Under the pieces are notes generated by a model that saw only the letters and a list, made by a program, of their open reading frames with translations, did no database searches and was not told the origin of the DNA. From the NCBI RefSeq assembly GCF_002210435.1, contig NZ_MZMV01000033.1, positions 1 to 64,000 on the forward strand: a stretch of 64,000 bases of DNA, read 5' to 3'. Positions 17,233 through 24,789 of the stretch are shown in pieces; positions within the stretch are counted from its first letter, which is position 1; each line of letters begins with the position of its first letter. The translations under genes were made by a program, and so were the position numbers. This stretch comes from Micromonospora wenchangensis. GTDB lineage: Bacteria > Actinomycetota > Actinomycetes > Mycobacteriales > Micromonosporaceae.

Positions 17233-18129
17233 TCAGGCCCGACGGGCGGGCTGCGGGCCGGTGGGGGACGCGGCGGCCACGAGGGTTTCGACCACCTGCC
17301 GGGCGGGCGTCGGACGCCGGCCGAGGAGGGCCTCCAGGGTCGGGTCGGTGACGGCGAACTCGCCCCGCCGGGCAGCCCGGTACATGCCGAGGGTGAAGTC
17401 GGCGGCGTCCCCCGGCATGCCCCGGGCGACGGCGGCGGCCCGCCACTCGTCGTCGTCGAGGACGAGCCGGGTGACGGTGCGCCCGGTGAGGTCGGTGAGG
17501 ATGCCGGCGACGTCCGCCAGGTCGAGAGCCTCCCCGGCGGTCAACGCGGGGGTGACGCCGTCGGGCACGCCCTGACCGGCCAGCGCGATGGCGGCGGCTT
17601 CGGCCAGGTCGTCGTGCGCGGTCCAGGACACCGGGCCGTCGGCCGGCGCGACCAGGCGGCCGGTGGTCAGGGCGTCGCCGATGACGAACCCGAGGGCGCT
17701 GGCGTAGAAGCCGTTGCGCAGGGCGGTGAACGGCACCCCGGTCGCCGCGAGGTGCTCCTCGGTGGCGGCGTGGGTGACCTGGGCCGGGAAGAGGGAGTCG
17801 CGGGAGGCTGCCTGGTGACTGGTGTAGAGGATGTGGGCGGCTCCCGCGGCGCGGGCGGCGTCGACGGCGGCCCGGTTCGCGGTCACCGCGTCGCCGCCCC
17901 GGATGGCGGCGGACACGATCAGCACCCGGTCGACTCCGGCGAAGGCGTGCTCCAGGGTGGCGGGGTCGGTGAAGTCCCCCCGACGGACCCGCACGCCGCG
18001 TCCGGCCAGGTGGGCGGCCCTGTCGACGTCGCGCACGCTCACCCCGACGGTGGCGGCGGGCACCCGGGCCAGCAGTTGGTCGACGATCCGGGAGCCGAGC
18101 TGCCCGGTGGCACCGGTGATGACGAACAC
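17233..18129 (-). CDS. NmrA-family NAD(P)-binding oxidoreductase (QOR2-like)
   Basis: A 298-residue atypical short-chain dehydrogenase: VITGATGQLGSRIVDQLL binds the dinucleotide at the N-terminus, VRRGDFTDPATLEHAFAGVDRVLIVSA and ILYTSHQAA follow, and the catalytic tyrosine-lysine pair is not evident, as in NmrA and quinone-reductase-2-like proteins. Members reduce quinones or act as redox sensors. It is divergent from the TetR gene with an 88-bp gap that contains that regulator's palindrome, so the TetR protein most likely represses this gene. Confidence 0.87.
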   Translation of the reverse strand: MFVITGATGQLGSRIVDQLLARVPAATVGVSVRDVDRAAHLAGRGVRVRRGDFTDPATLEHAFAGVDRVLIVSAAIRGGDAVTANRAAVDAARAAGAAHILYTSHQAASRDSLFPAQVTHAATEEHLAATGVPFTALRNGFYASALGFVIGDALTTGRLVAPADGPVSWTAHDDLAEAAAIALAGQGVPDGVTPALTAGEALDLADVAGILTDLTGRTVTRLVLDDDEWRAAAVARGMPGDAADFTLGMYRAARRGEFAVTDPTLEALLGRRPTPARQVVETLVAAASPTGPQPARRA

Positions 18130-18191
18130 GAGGGTGATCCCTTCGACGAACCATCGTTACGCCGCAGACGTTAACACCGATACTCCGGCGC

Positions 18192-18211
18192 TAACAGATC
18201 ACTGTTATCGT
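18192..18211. promoter_or_regulatory. TetR operator overlapping the tetR -10 box
   Basis: TAACAGATCACTGTTA (18192-18207) has perfect 6-bp arms with a 4-base centre. The -10 box TATCGT (18206-18211) overlaps its right arm and is followed after six bases by the GTG start at 18218, so the regulator is probably autoregulated and leaderless. It also sits 63 bp from the NmrA start on the other strand. Confidence 0.6.
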
Positions 18212-18217
18212 TGATTC

Positions 18218-18946
18218 GTGACCGTGACGCCCGACACCCCGCCCCGCGACGACGTGCGGTCCGGCATCGTCGCGGCAGCCGCCCGCCTGCTCCGCGAGCA
18301 CGGGGCGCACGCGGTGACCACCCGCGCCGTCGCCCAGGCCGCAGGCGTCCAGGCACCCACCATCTACCGGCTGTTCGGTGACAAGAACGGCCTCGTCGAC
18401 GCCGTCGCCGAACACGTGCTGGCCGGCTACGTCGCCGCCAAGGCGGAGGCCACGGACGGCGCGTCGGGCGACCCGGTGGCCGACCTGCGCGCCGGATGGC
18501 GTACGCACCTGGAGTTCGGCCTGGCCAACCCCGAGTTGTTCCGGCTACTCGGCACGCGCGGGCCCGGCGACCCGTCCCCGGCGTCGGTGGCGGGCCTCGC
18601 GGTGCTGCGTTCCCGGGTGCGCCGGCTCGCCGCCGCCGGCCTGCTCCGGGTCGACGAGCAGCGGGCCACCATGATGATCCACGCCGCCGGGACCGGCGTC
18701 ATCCTCACCCTGCTGGGAACCCCCGCGCCGCAACGCGACCCCGGGCTGGGCGACGCCGTGTTCGACGCCGTGCTCGGCGGCATCCTCGCCGCCGCCCCGG
18801 TGACCCCCGACCCGACCCTGCGCACGGTCGCGGTGACCCTCGCGGCGTTGACGCCGGACCTGCCCGGCCTCACCGACGCCGAACGCAAGCTGTTGACCGA
18901 GTGGCTCAACCGGTCACTGGCCGGGCTGCGCCACCCGCAGCCGTAG
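18218..18946 (+). CDS. TetR/AcrR-family transcriptional regulator
   Basis: A 242-residue regulator. The helix-turn-helix is at residues 12-58: GIVAAAARLLREHGAHAVTTRAVAQAAGVQAPTIYRLFGDKNGLVDAVAEHV, a textbook TetR N-terminus. The C-terminal ligand domain is of normal length and ends in a DAERKLLTEWL helix. Start GTG 18218 is six bases after the -10 box. The divergent NmrA oxidoreductase is the natural target, and the ligand may be a quinone or electrophile, by analogy only. Confidence 0.9.
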   Translation: MTVTPDTPPRDDVRSGIVAAAARLLREHGAHAVTTRAVAQAAGVQAPTIYRLFGDKNGLVDAVAEHVLAGYVAAKAEATDGASGDPVADLRAGWRTHLEFGLANPELFRLLGTRGPGDPSPASVAGLAVLRSRVRRLAAAGLLRVDEQRATMMIHAAGTGVILTLLGTPAPQRDPGLGDAVFDAVLGGILAAAPVTPDPTLRTVAVTLAALTPDLPGLTDAERKLLTEWLNRSLAGLRHPQP

Positions 18947-19013
18947 CCCGACGTCGTCGCGTCCCCGCCACGCGGGCCACCCTGCCTGGCGACGGCGCGA
19001 TCCGCGTCCGGCC

Positions 19014-19718
19014 CTAGCGGAACCGGTCGACGGTGACGGGGAACAGACCCTGGAGCCGCACCTGCGCCGTCAGGCCGCGCAGGAGCACACCCACCGCCTC
19101 GTCACGGCCGCCCGTCAGGTCGCACGTCACGTCCAGCCCCCACGCGGCACCTGCGGCGATCCGGCGCAGTTCCCAGCGGAAGGCGTCGCGGCCGACCTGA
19201 CGGCGCACCGTGCCCAGGACGCGTACGCCGGGATCCGCGAGGTCGTCGGTGAGCGGCATCTGCCACGCCTCGCCGAGCGCCGTGAGACCACCAGGGGTCA
19301 GCGTGCCGGCGAACAGGATGCGGTAGGTGCGCGTCTCGCGGAACCCCGGTGTGGCCTCGGGCCGATGCAGCGGCAAGGGCGGCGACGGCGGCGCGGGAGG
19401 CGCACCGAAGCACGTCCGCAGCGTGGCCTCGTCCGGCAGGGTGGCGCCGCAGAACTCCCGGTAGAGCGTCGCCGCCCGGTCCCGGCTGACCGGCGTCACC
19501 CGGGCCCGCAGCGCGGGATCGACGCGCAGCCGCCTGCTGGTGGCCGACGCGTCGGACCACCGGCCCTCCGCGCGGCTCCAGCCGCCACCCACCAGCCCGA
19601 CGCAGGAGTGGTCCACCGCGAAAAGGAACTCCTCGGCCAGCAACCCCTCCGGCTCGCCGGCACCGTCGTGGACCACGTAGTAGTGCAGAGCCGTGTGGAA
19701 GCGCAGAGCCGTCGCCAT
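19014..19718 (-). CDS. Hypothetical protein, unknown function
   Basis: A 234-residue soluble protein that I do not recognise. It begins MATALRFHTALHYYVVHD, has a central proline-rich stretch (GAPPAPPSPPLPLHRP, about 125-140) between two globular parts, and the second part (YRILFAGTLTPGGLTALGEAWQMPL to the end) looks like an alpha/beta domain. No metal-binding or catalytic motif, signal peptide or membrane segment stands out. It is divergent from the alpha/beta hydrolase with 145 bp between them and converges on the TetR gene. Confidence 0.65.
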   Translation of the reverse strand: MATALRFHTALHYYVVHDGAGEPEGLLAEEFLFAVDHSCVGLVGGGWSRAEGRWSDASATSRRLRVDPALRARVTPVSRDRAATLYREFCGATLPDEATLRTCFGAPPAPPSPPLPLHRPEATPGFRETRTYRILFAGTLTPGGLTALGEAWQMPLTDDLADPGVRVLGTVRRQVGRDAFRWELRRIAAGAAWGLDVTCDLTGGRDEAVGVLLRGLTAQVRLQGLFPVTVDRFR

Positions 19719-19851
19719 CGGTCGATTCTCGGGCCGGCGGACCGGCGACCACGGTGCGGCTCGCCGCAGGCCCCCTCCTGCCCCTCTATTATCTCACGGG
19801 CCCGTTTTCTCACTACAACGGGTAGTTGCCTAGGTGTGAACCGGTGACCGT

Positions 19852-19857
19852 TACCGT
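19852..19857 (+). promoter_or_regulatory. -10 box TACCGT, leaderless start of 19864 gene
   Basis: TACCGT is followed by six bases and the ATG at 19864. A dyad ACTAC-N5-GTAGT (19812-19826) lies upstream and may be an operator for this gene or for the divergent one. Confidence 0.4.
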
Positions 19858-19863
19858 GCCGCC

Positions 19864-20769
19864 ATGCTTACCGGCGAGGAGAAGTTCGTTCGCGGGCCCG
19901 TCCGGTTGTGGACCGAGCGTTTCGGCCACCCGGACGACCCCACCGTCCTGTTGGTCATGGGCACGTCCACCCAGGGCATCGGTTGGCCCGACGAGCTGGT
20001 AGAAGCCCTGGTGGACAGCGGCCGGCAGGTGATCCGCTTCGATCACCGGGACACCGGCCGTTCCGACTCCGTCGACTTCACGGCGCACCCCTACGCGCTC
20101 GCCGACCTGGCCACGGACGCGGTCGCCGTCCTGGACGCGCACGGTGTCGCCGCCGCGCACGTCGTGGGGACGTCGCTGGGGGCGGCGATCGGGCAGTGGC
20201 TCGCCGTGCACCGGCCGGCCCGGGTCCGCACGCTGACGGCCATGGCCTCCTCCCCGATGGGGAACAACCCCGGTCCGGCGTGGGCGCGGGCGCTGGCGGG
20301 CCAACCGGCTGCGGCGGGCGAACTCCCGCCCCCGACGGCGCGGTTCCTCGACCACCTGGTGGACGCGGCGAGGGCGCCCCGCGCGACGGCCCGGCAACGG
20401 GTCGACGCCGACGTGCGGACCTGGCGGGTGCTCAACGGTGACGTGCTGCCCTTCGACGAGCCGGCCGCGCGGCGGTTCGTCGAACAGTGCCACGACCGGG
20501 CCGGCAACCTCGCCGCCGCGGCGAACCACGATCTGGCCGGCCGGCGCTGGGACGACGACCGGCGGGCGTCGCTGTCCGGCATCGCGGCCGCGACGTTGGT
20601 CCTGCACGGCAGCGACGATCCGCTGTTCCCGCCGGCACACGGTGAGGCGCTCGCGGCGCAGATCCCCACGGCGCGGTTGGAGATCGTGCCCGGCATGGGC
20701 CACCACCCGTTCTTCGCCCCCGGGCTCACCGAGCGGATCGCCGGCTCGATCATCAGCCACACGACCTGA
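19864..20769 (+). CDS. Alpha/beta-fold hydrolase (esterase)
   Basis: A 301-residue hydrolase with all three catalytic positions: the nucleophile elbow VVGTSLGAAIG (Ser about 104), the acid in LVLHGSDDPLFPP, and the histidine in VPGMGHHPFF near the C-terminus. The region FDHRDTGRSD after the third strand is typical of the RdmC/aclacinomycin methylesterase-like and EstB-like group, which hydrolyse small carboxyl esters. Length is normal and no signal peptide is present. The physiological ester is unknown. It converges on the XRE-cupin gene. Confidence 0.88.
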   Translation: MLTGEEKFVRGPVRLWTERFGHPDDPTVLLVMGTSTQGIGWPDELVEALVDSGRQVIRFDHRDTGRSDSVDFTAHPYALADLATDAVAVLDAHGVAAAHVVGTSLGAAIGQWLAVHRPARVRTLTAMASSPMGNNPGPAWARALAGQPAAAGELPPPTARFLDHLVDAARAPRATARQRVDADVRTWRVLNGDVLPFDEPAARRFVEQCHDRAGNLAAAANHDLAGRRWDDDRRASLSGIAAATLVLHGSDDPLFPPAHGEALAAQIPTARLEIVPGMGHHPFFAPGLTERIAGSIISHTT

Positions 20770-20786
20770 TCCTGCGGGCGGTGCGT

Positions 20787-21383
20787 TCAGGTGGGCGAGG
20801 TCGGGGAGGGCGAAAGGTGGGCGCGTTCGCCCTGGGCGCTGAAGAGCGTGAGCAGTTCCGCGGCCTGAGGGCCGGCGCTGCCGATCTGGTGCGGGACGCG
20901 GGTGTCGAACTCTGCGGCCTCCCCGGGGCCCAGTTGGTACTCCTGGTCACCGAGGACGAGCCTGACCTGTCCGTTGAGTACGTAGAACCACTCGTACCCC
21001 TCGTGGGTCTGCGGGGTCGTCGTGGCCGATCTCCCGGCCGGTGGGTAGATCACCTTGTACGCCTGGATGCCGCCGGGACGTCTGGTCAGCGGCACGACGG
21101 TGAAGCCGGAGCGCCGTACCGGCCGCAGGTGGATACGGGGATCACCGGTGGGCGGGGCCGCGACCAGTTCGTCGAGCGGGACGCCGTGCGCCCGGGCCAG
21201 CGGCAGCAGTTGCTCCAGTGTCGGGCGCAGCTTCCCGTTCTCGAGACGCGACAGCGTGCTTGCGGTCAGGCCGGTCTCCGCCGCCAGGGCGGCCAGCGAG
21301 ATGTTCCGGGCCTGGCGTAGTGCGCGCAGCCGCGGGCCGACGCTCGCAAGGACGTCGTCTGACGTGACGTTCACGGGCCCCAT
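20787..21383 (-). CDS. XRE-family regulator with C-terminal cupin sensor
   Basis: A 198-residue two-domain regulator. Residues 13-70 form an XRE helix-turn-helix (VGPRLRALRQARNISLAALAAETGLTASTLSRLENGKLRPTLEQL), and residues 105-185 a cupin (THEGYEWFYVLNGQVRLVLGDQEYQLGPGEAAEFDTRVPHQIG) that would sense a small ligand. Proteins of this build often regulate amino-acid or polyamine catabolism and exporters. ATG 21383 is preferred since homology begins at MGPVNVTSDD; it has no good ribosome-binding site. A perfect 12-bp palindrome abuts the start and may be its own operator. It is divergent from the decayed hydrolase, 72 bp away. Confidence 0.88.
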   Translation of the reverse strand: MGPVNVTSDDVLASVGPRLRALRQARNISLAALAAETGLTASTLSRLENGKLRPTLEQLLPLARAHGVPLDELVAAPPTGDPRIHLRPVRRSGFTVVPLTRRPGGIQAYKVIYPPAGRSATTTPQTHEGYEWFYVLNGQVRLVLGDQEYQLGPGEAAEFDTRVPHQIGSAGPQAAELLTLFSAQGERAHLSPSPTSPT

Positions 21384-21385
21384 GA

Positions 21386-21397
21386 TGCGGATCCGCA
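21386..21397. promoter_or_regulatory. Perfect palindrome next to the XRE-cupin start
   Basis: TGCGGATCCGCA is a perfect 12-bp palindrome ending two bases before the start codon on the minus strand. Its place suggests autorepression by the XRE-cupin protein. Confidence 0.4.
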
Positions 21398-21455
21398 ACA
21401 TCTCTCGCAAGTGGGCAACGCTGCTGGTCATGCTGGTGGCGGAGGTAGACAACCG

Positions 21456-21962
21456 ATGCCCACATCAGCAGTAGCTTCGAGACCGGCGGCCCGGCGGTCG
21501 CGCACCGGCGCAGCCGTCCTCGCCGAGAAACACACCGTGTATGCGCTTGACCTGCCGGGACCCGGCGACAGCGAGGGCGCGCCGCCCGTCAGGTACGCCC
21601 ACCTCGACTACCCGACGCCCGGCCCCGCCCTCGGCGCGAAGGCTCCCTTCACCGCGCAGCAGATCGACGAGTACGCCCGCACCTACCAGCGCCCGCAGGT
21701 GCTGACCGGTGGATTCGAGCTCTACCGCACCCTGGACCAGGACGAGCGGGACAACAGGGCGGCGAAGCCGATCAGCATGCCGACGCTGCTGCTGACGGCC
21801 GAAGGCACACCCGACTTCACCCGTTCGACGGTCCAGCCCCTCATGTCCGGCATCACCCGCGCCGTCCAGGTGCCCAGGGCCGGGCACGGGCTGATCGCGG
21901 AGAACCCCGAATTCGTCACCACCGAGCTGGTGGAATTCCTCGCGCAGGGGGCGGACCGATGA
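21456..21962 (+). pseudogene. Internally deleted alpha/beta hydrolase (epoxide-hydrolase-like)
   Basis: The 168-codon frame shows separated pieces of a roughly 290-residue hydrolase. AVLAEKHTVYALDLPGPGDSEGAPP is the strand-4 region; the lid follows directly (APFTAQQIDEYARTYQRPQVLTGGFELYRTLDQDERDN); ISMPTLLLTAEGTPDF and PRAGHGLIAENPEFV are the acid and histidine regions. The oxyanion HG motif and the whole nucleophile elbow between strands 4 and 6 are missing, so the product cannot be an active hydrolase. The acid position also looks altered. A GGAGG lies 11 bases before the ATG and the stop overlaps the methyltransferase start (ATGA), so the remnant may persist because it couples translation of the next gene. 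Confidence 0.7.
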
Positions 21963-22597
21963 CCGATGCACCCACTGCCGAGTCGTTCTGGGAACAGCAC
22001 CACCGCGCCCGGCGCGACGCCGGCCCCGGGCACCCCAACCCGGTGTTGACGCAGACAGCCGGGACACTGCCTCCCGGCGACGCCCTCGACCTGGGATGCG
22101 GCGCCGGCGGCGACACCATCTGGCTCGCCCGACACGGCTGGCAGGTCACCGCTGTCGACATCTCCAACGCCGCCGTCGAACGGGTACGTGCCCACTCCCG
22201 GCAACTCGGCATCGACCACCTGGTGAACGGCGAACAGCACGATCTGGCCCGGAGCTTCCCCGACGGGCAGTTCGACCTGATCTCCGCGCAGTACCTGCAC
22301 ACCCCCTTCGCGCTGGACCGCGCGCGGGTCCTGCGTACCGCGGCGCACGCCCTGCGCCCCGGCGGTCATCTCCTGATCGTCGACCACGGCTCGACCGCAC
22401 CCTGGTCGTGGAACAAGGATCCCGACACGCGTCACCCCTCACCCGGCGCGACCGCGGCCGAGCTCGCCCTCGACCCGACCCGGTGGTCGGTCGTACGCGC
22501 CGACACGCCGCACCGCCGGGCCACCGGACCGGGAGGCCAGCGCGCCACCGTCACCGACAACGTCCTGCTCGTCCGACGACATGATCGGACGAGCTGA
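21959..22597 (+). CDS. Class I SAM-dependent methyltransferase
   Basis: A 212-residue Rossmann methyltransferase: motif I ALDLGCGAGGDTIWLARHGW (about 42-61), VTAVDISNAAVERV for the acidic loop binding the ribose, FDLISAQYLHTPF for motif IV and LRPGGHLLIVDHG for post-motif. The layout resembles tellurite-resistance/TehB-like and small-molecule methyltransferases; the acceptor is unknown. Its ATG overlaps the upstream stop and its own stop overlaps the DinB start (TGATG), so 21456-23085 is one transcription unit. Confidence 0.9.
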   Translation: MTDAPTAESFWEQHHRARRDAGPGHPNPVLTQTAGTLPPGDALDLGCGAGGDTIWLARHGWQVTAVDISNAAVERVRAHSRQLGIDHLVNGEQHDLARSFPDGQFDLISAQYLHTPFALDRARVLRTAAHALRPGGHLLIVDHGSTAPWSWNKDPDTRHPSPGATAAELALDPTRWSVVRADTPHRRATGPGGQRATVTDNVLLVRRHDRTS

Positions 22598-23085
22598 TGC
22601 CGCCCAGGAAACGCAGGGACACCGGGCCCGCGTGGACCGCCCCCGGGGAGAAGGACACCCTGGTCGGCTTCCTCGACTACCTCCGCAACGCGATCGTGGA
22701 CAAGGTCGCCGACGTGCCGGAACCGGAGGTCCGCACCGCCGGCGTGCCCTCCGGCACCAACCTCCTCGGGCTGATCAAACACGTGACCGCCGTCGAGAGG
22801 TTCTACTTCCTCGAAGAACCGATCACCGACATGCGCCGCACCTTCCAGCCCACCCGTGACGACACCGTCGACGGCCTGCTCGCCGGGTATCGGGCGACGA
22901 TCGCCCAGGCGAACCAGGTCATCGACACCTGGACCGATCTGACCCGGCCGGCACCCCGGCCGCCCGGCCGCGCCCTGCCACCGTCGCAGCGGTGGGTGCT
23001 GGTCCACATGATCGAGGAGATCGGACGCCACGCGGGGCACGCGGACATCATCCGCGAGAGGATCGACGGTGCCACCGGCCGCTGA
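22597..23085 (+). CDS. DinB-family (DUF664) protein
   Basis: A 162-residue four-helix protein of the DinB/DUF664 type common in actinobacteria. Metal-ligand candidates are visible at the expected places: the histidine in LGLIKHVTAVERFYF and those in HMIEEIGRHAGHADIIRE near the C-terminus. The family includes thiol-dependent transferases, but most members are unassigned. It overlaps the methyltransferase stop by one base and ends the small operon. Confidence 0.85.
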   Translation: MPPRKRRDTGPAWTAPGEKDTLVGFLDYLRNAIVDKVADVPEPEVRTAGVPSGTNLLGLIKHVTAVERFYFLEEPITDMRRTFQPTRDDTVDGLLAGYRATIAQANQVIDTWTDLTRPAPRPPGRALPPSQRWVLVHMIEEIGRHAGHADIIRERIDGATGR

Positions 23086-23496
23086 CCGCCACCGCAGCCG
23101 TCGGTGTGGTGCGGCTCGTCCACCGCCGGCGGCGCGGTGGCGTGCCCACCCCTGAAGGGCGGATGCGGGGACTGCTTCGACAGCCGACCGATCATGCCGC
23201 TCTAATTACCGTATTACCGGTAACTGCAATACGATAATCAGTGCGCCCAAAACGGGCCATAATGGTGTAGCACCATAATGTCTGTTCTGTTATTTTCCTA
23301 CCTGCGTGTAGGAATTGGCTGTGTCGTCGGCCCCTGTGGCCCACCGAGGGGCCGCGTCGCCGTTGGAACGTCGACCGGCGCAGGGCAGAAAGCAGCGGCC
23401 ATTCCGGCCTGGTCCCTGCCGAGACGCCGACAGGGCGGCACGCACTGGAAGGGCCCGCCCGGCGGTCCCCACCACCCGACGTTCACCGGGCGGACG
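23086..23496. other. Gene-free region with an AT-rich patch
   Basis: No convincing gene is seen between the convergent DinB and endonuclease VII-like genes. From about 23195 to 23330 the sequence is unusually AT-rich for this genome. It holds two ATTACCG copies (23205, 23213), a perfect palindrome TTACCGGTAA (23214-23223), a small hairpin ATGGTG-TAG-CACCAT (23262-23276) and CCTAC/GTAGG. The patch may be an insertion remnant. Confidence 0.5.
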
Positions 23497-23997
23497 TCAC
23501 ACCGGGCCTTCCACCCCTCGGAGCGCCGGCGGGTGCGCCTGTTCCAGGTAACGCACAGCGGCGCGCAGGGCGCGGGGGGAGTCCTTGAAGTGGCCGAGGG
23601 CGGCGTTGCAGCTCACGCAGAGCAGCCCGCGCACCCTTCTGCTCTCGTGGCAGTGATCCACCACCAGGCGCACCGCGTCGGCTGTGGGTGTGCCGTCGAG
23701 TCGGGGGCGGCCGACGGGGTGGGAGGGCATGTCACGCTCATGAGTGCCACAGATGGCGCAGCGGTACTGCTGGGCGGCACGCCGTGCGTCGTACTCCTGC
23801 TCGGTGATGCCGTACTTGGTGCGGAGGTTCATCGCCCTCACCGCCGACGGGCCCATCCTCTGGCGCATCGCACGGTTGACGGCCCGACCCCGCTCCAGGC
23901 AGGACGAGCAGCAGAGGGTCGGACGTCCCGACGCTCCGACGAAGGCGTCCACGCTCCGCAGCTTCCGGCACCTCTTGCACACCCTGCTCTGTGACAC
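23497..23997 (-). CDS. Endonuclease VII-like (recombination endonuclease) protein
   Basis: A 166-residue protein matching the T4 endonuclease VII family: KYGITEQEYDARRAAQQYRCAICG, then VVDHCHESRRVRGLLCVSCNAALGHFKDSP, with the zinc cysteines C80, C83, C127 and C130 and the catalytic DHCH (114-117) and N131. An extra N-terminal zinc pair (C7/C10 with C30/C33) is common in actinobacterial and phage copies. The family cleaves branched DNA and is mostly found in phages or mobile elements. The start is GTG 23997. It stands alone beside an AT-rich patch, suggesting it came with a mobile element. Confidence 0.85.
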   Translation of the reverse strand: MSQSRVCKRCRKLRSVDAFVGASGRPTLCCSSCLERGRAVNRAMRQRMGPSAVRAMNLRTKYGITEQEYDARRAAQQYRCAICGTHERDMPSHPVGRPRLDGTPTADAVRLVVDHCHESRRVRGLLCVSCNAALGHFKDSPRALRAAVRYLEQAHPPALRGVEGPV

Positions 23998-24042
23998 GTG
24001 CGCACCGTAGCGCCAGGCTGTGACACCGCTCCTTCCGCCGGG

Positions 24043-24735
24043 TCACGCGGGTGGTCGGGGCAGTCGGGTGGCCACCGCGTCGAGGACCCAGTCCAGGCCG
24101 GTGGTGAAGGACGTCTCGGCGTCCACCTCGGTGCCGTCGTGCACGGCCCGGGCCAGCGCCGGGAAGCGGCCGGTGGCCAGCATCCTCGTCACGTGCGGGC
24201 CGTGGGCGCGCTGCCAGTCGCGTTTGGACAGGCCCGTGGCGCGTTCCGCCCGCAGGTTGGCGACCTCCCGCCGCAGCGCGCCGATGACGTACGCGCCGAC
24301 GGTCTCCACGGCGCGCAGGACGGTGTCGGTGTCGGCCAGCCCGTCGAGGGCGGCCAGTTGGGTCTCGGTGACGGCGAGGCCGTTCGGCCCCAGGGTGGGT
24401 CGGCCGCCGAGCAGGTCGGCCAGCCACTCGTGCCGCAGCACGGTCCGCCGGGTGCGGTGGGCGACGACCCGCAGCGTCTCCCGCCAGTCGCCGGGCTGGG
24501 TGTCGGGGAGGATCTCGGCCTGGACGGCGTCCACCATCAGGTCGAACAGCTCGTCCTTGGTGGAGAGGTGCCCGTACAGCCGCATGGGGCCGGCGTTCAG
24601 GCGGGCGGCGACCTTACGCAACGACACCGCCGTCAGGCCGCCCTCGTCGGCCAGCGCGACCGCGGCGGCGACGATCCGCTCCCGGTCGAGCGGCACCGGG
24701 GGAGGCGGCGGTTCCGGCCGGTCCCACACGGTCAT
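24043..24735 (-). CDS. TetR-family regulator of the adjacent monooxygenase
   Basis: A 230-residue TetR protein. The N-terminal helix-turn-helix is RERIVAAAVALADEGGLTAVSLRKVAARLNAGPMRLYGHLSTKDELFDLMVDAV (about 18-70), and the C-terminal part has the VVAHRTRRTVLRHEWLADLLGGRPTLGPNG segment of the tetracycline-repressor C-domain class. ATG 24735 follows GGAGGTG. A perfect 15-bp palindrome lies between it and the divergent FAD monooxygenase, so it most likely represses that gene and responds to its substrate. Confidence 0.9.
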   Translation of the reverse strand: MTVWDRPEPPPPPVPLDRERIVAAAVALADEGGLTAVSLRKVAARLNAGPMRLYGHLSTKDELFDLMVDAVQAEILPDTQPGDWRETLRVVAHRTRRTVLRHEWLADLLGGRPTLGPNGLAVTETQLAALDGLADTDTVLRAVETVGAYVIGALRREVANLRAERATGLSKRDWQRAHGPHVTRMLATGRFPALARAVHDGTEVDAETSFTTGLDWVLDAVATRLPRPPA

Positions 24736-24772
24736 GGTCACCTCCGGCTGCTGGCGACGGCACGGTCGGGGT

Positions 24773-24787
24773 CGATACAGTGTATCG
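24773..24787. promoter_or_regulatory. TetR operator in the regulator/monooxygenase divergent region
   Basis: CGATACAGTGTATCG is a perfect palindrome around a central G. It contains the -10-like TACAGT (24776-24781) of the monooxygenase gene, whose ATG is eight bases further on. A further CGTATCG half-site lies at about 24799-24805 inside the gene. Confidence 0.65.
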
Positions 24788-24789
24788 CT

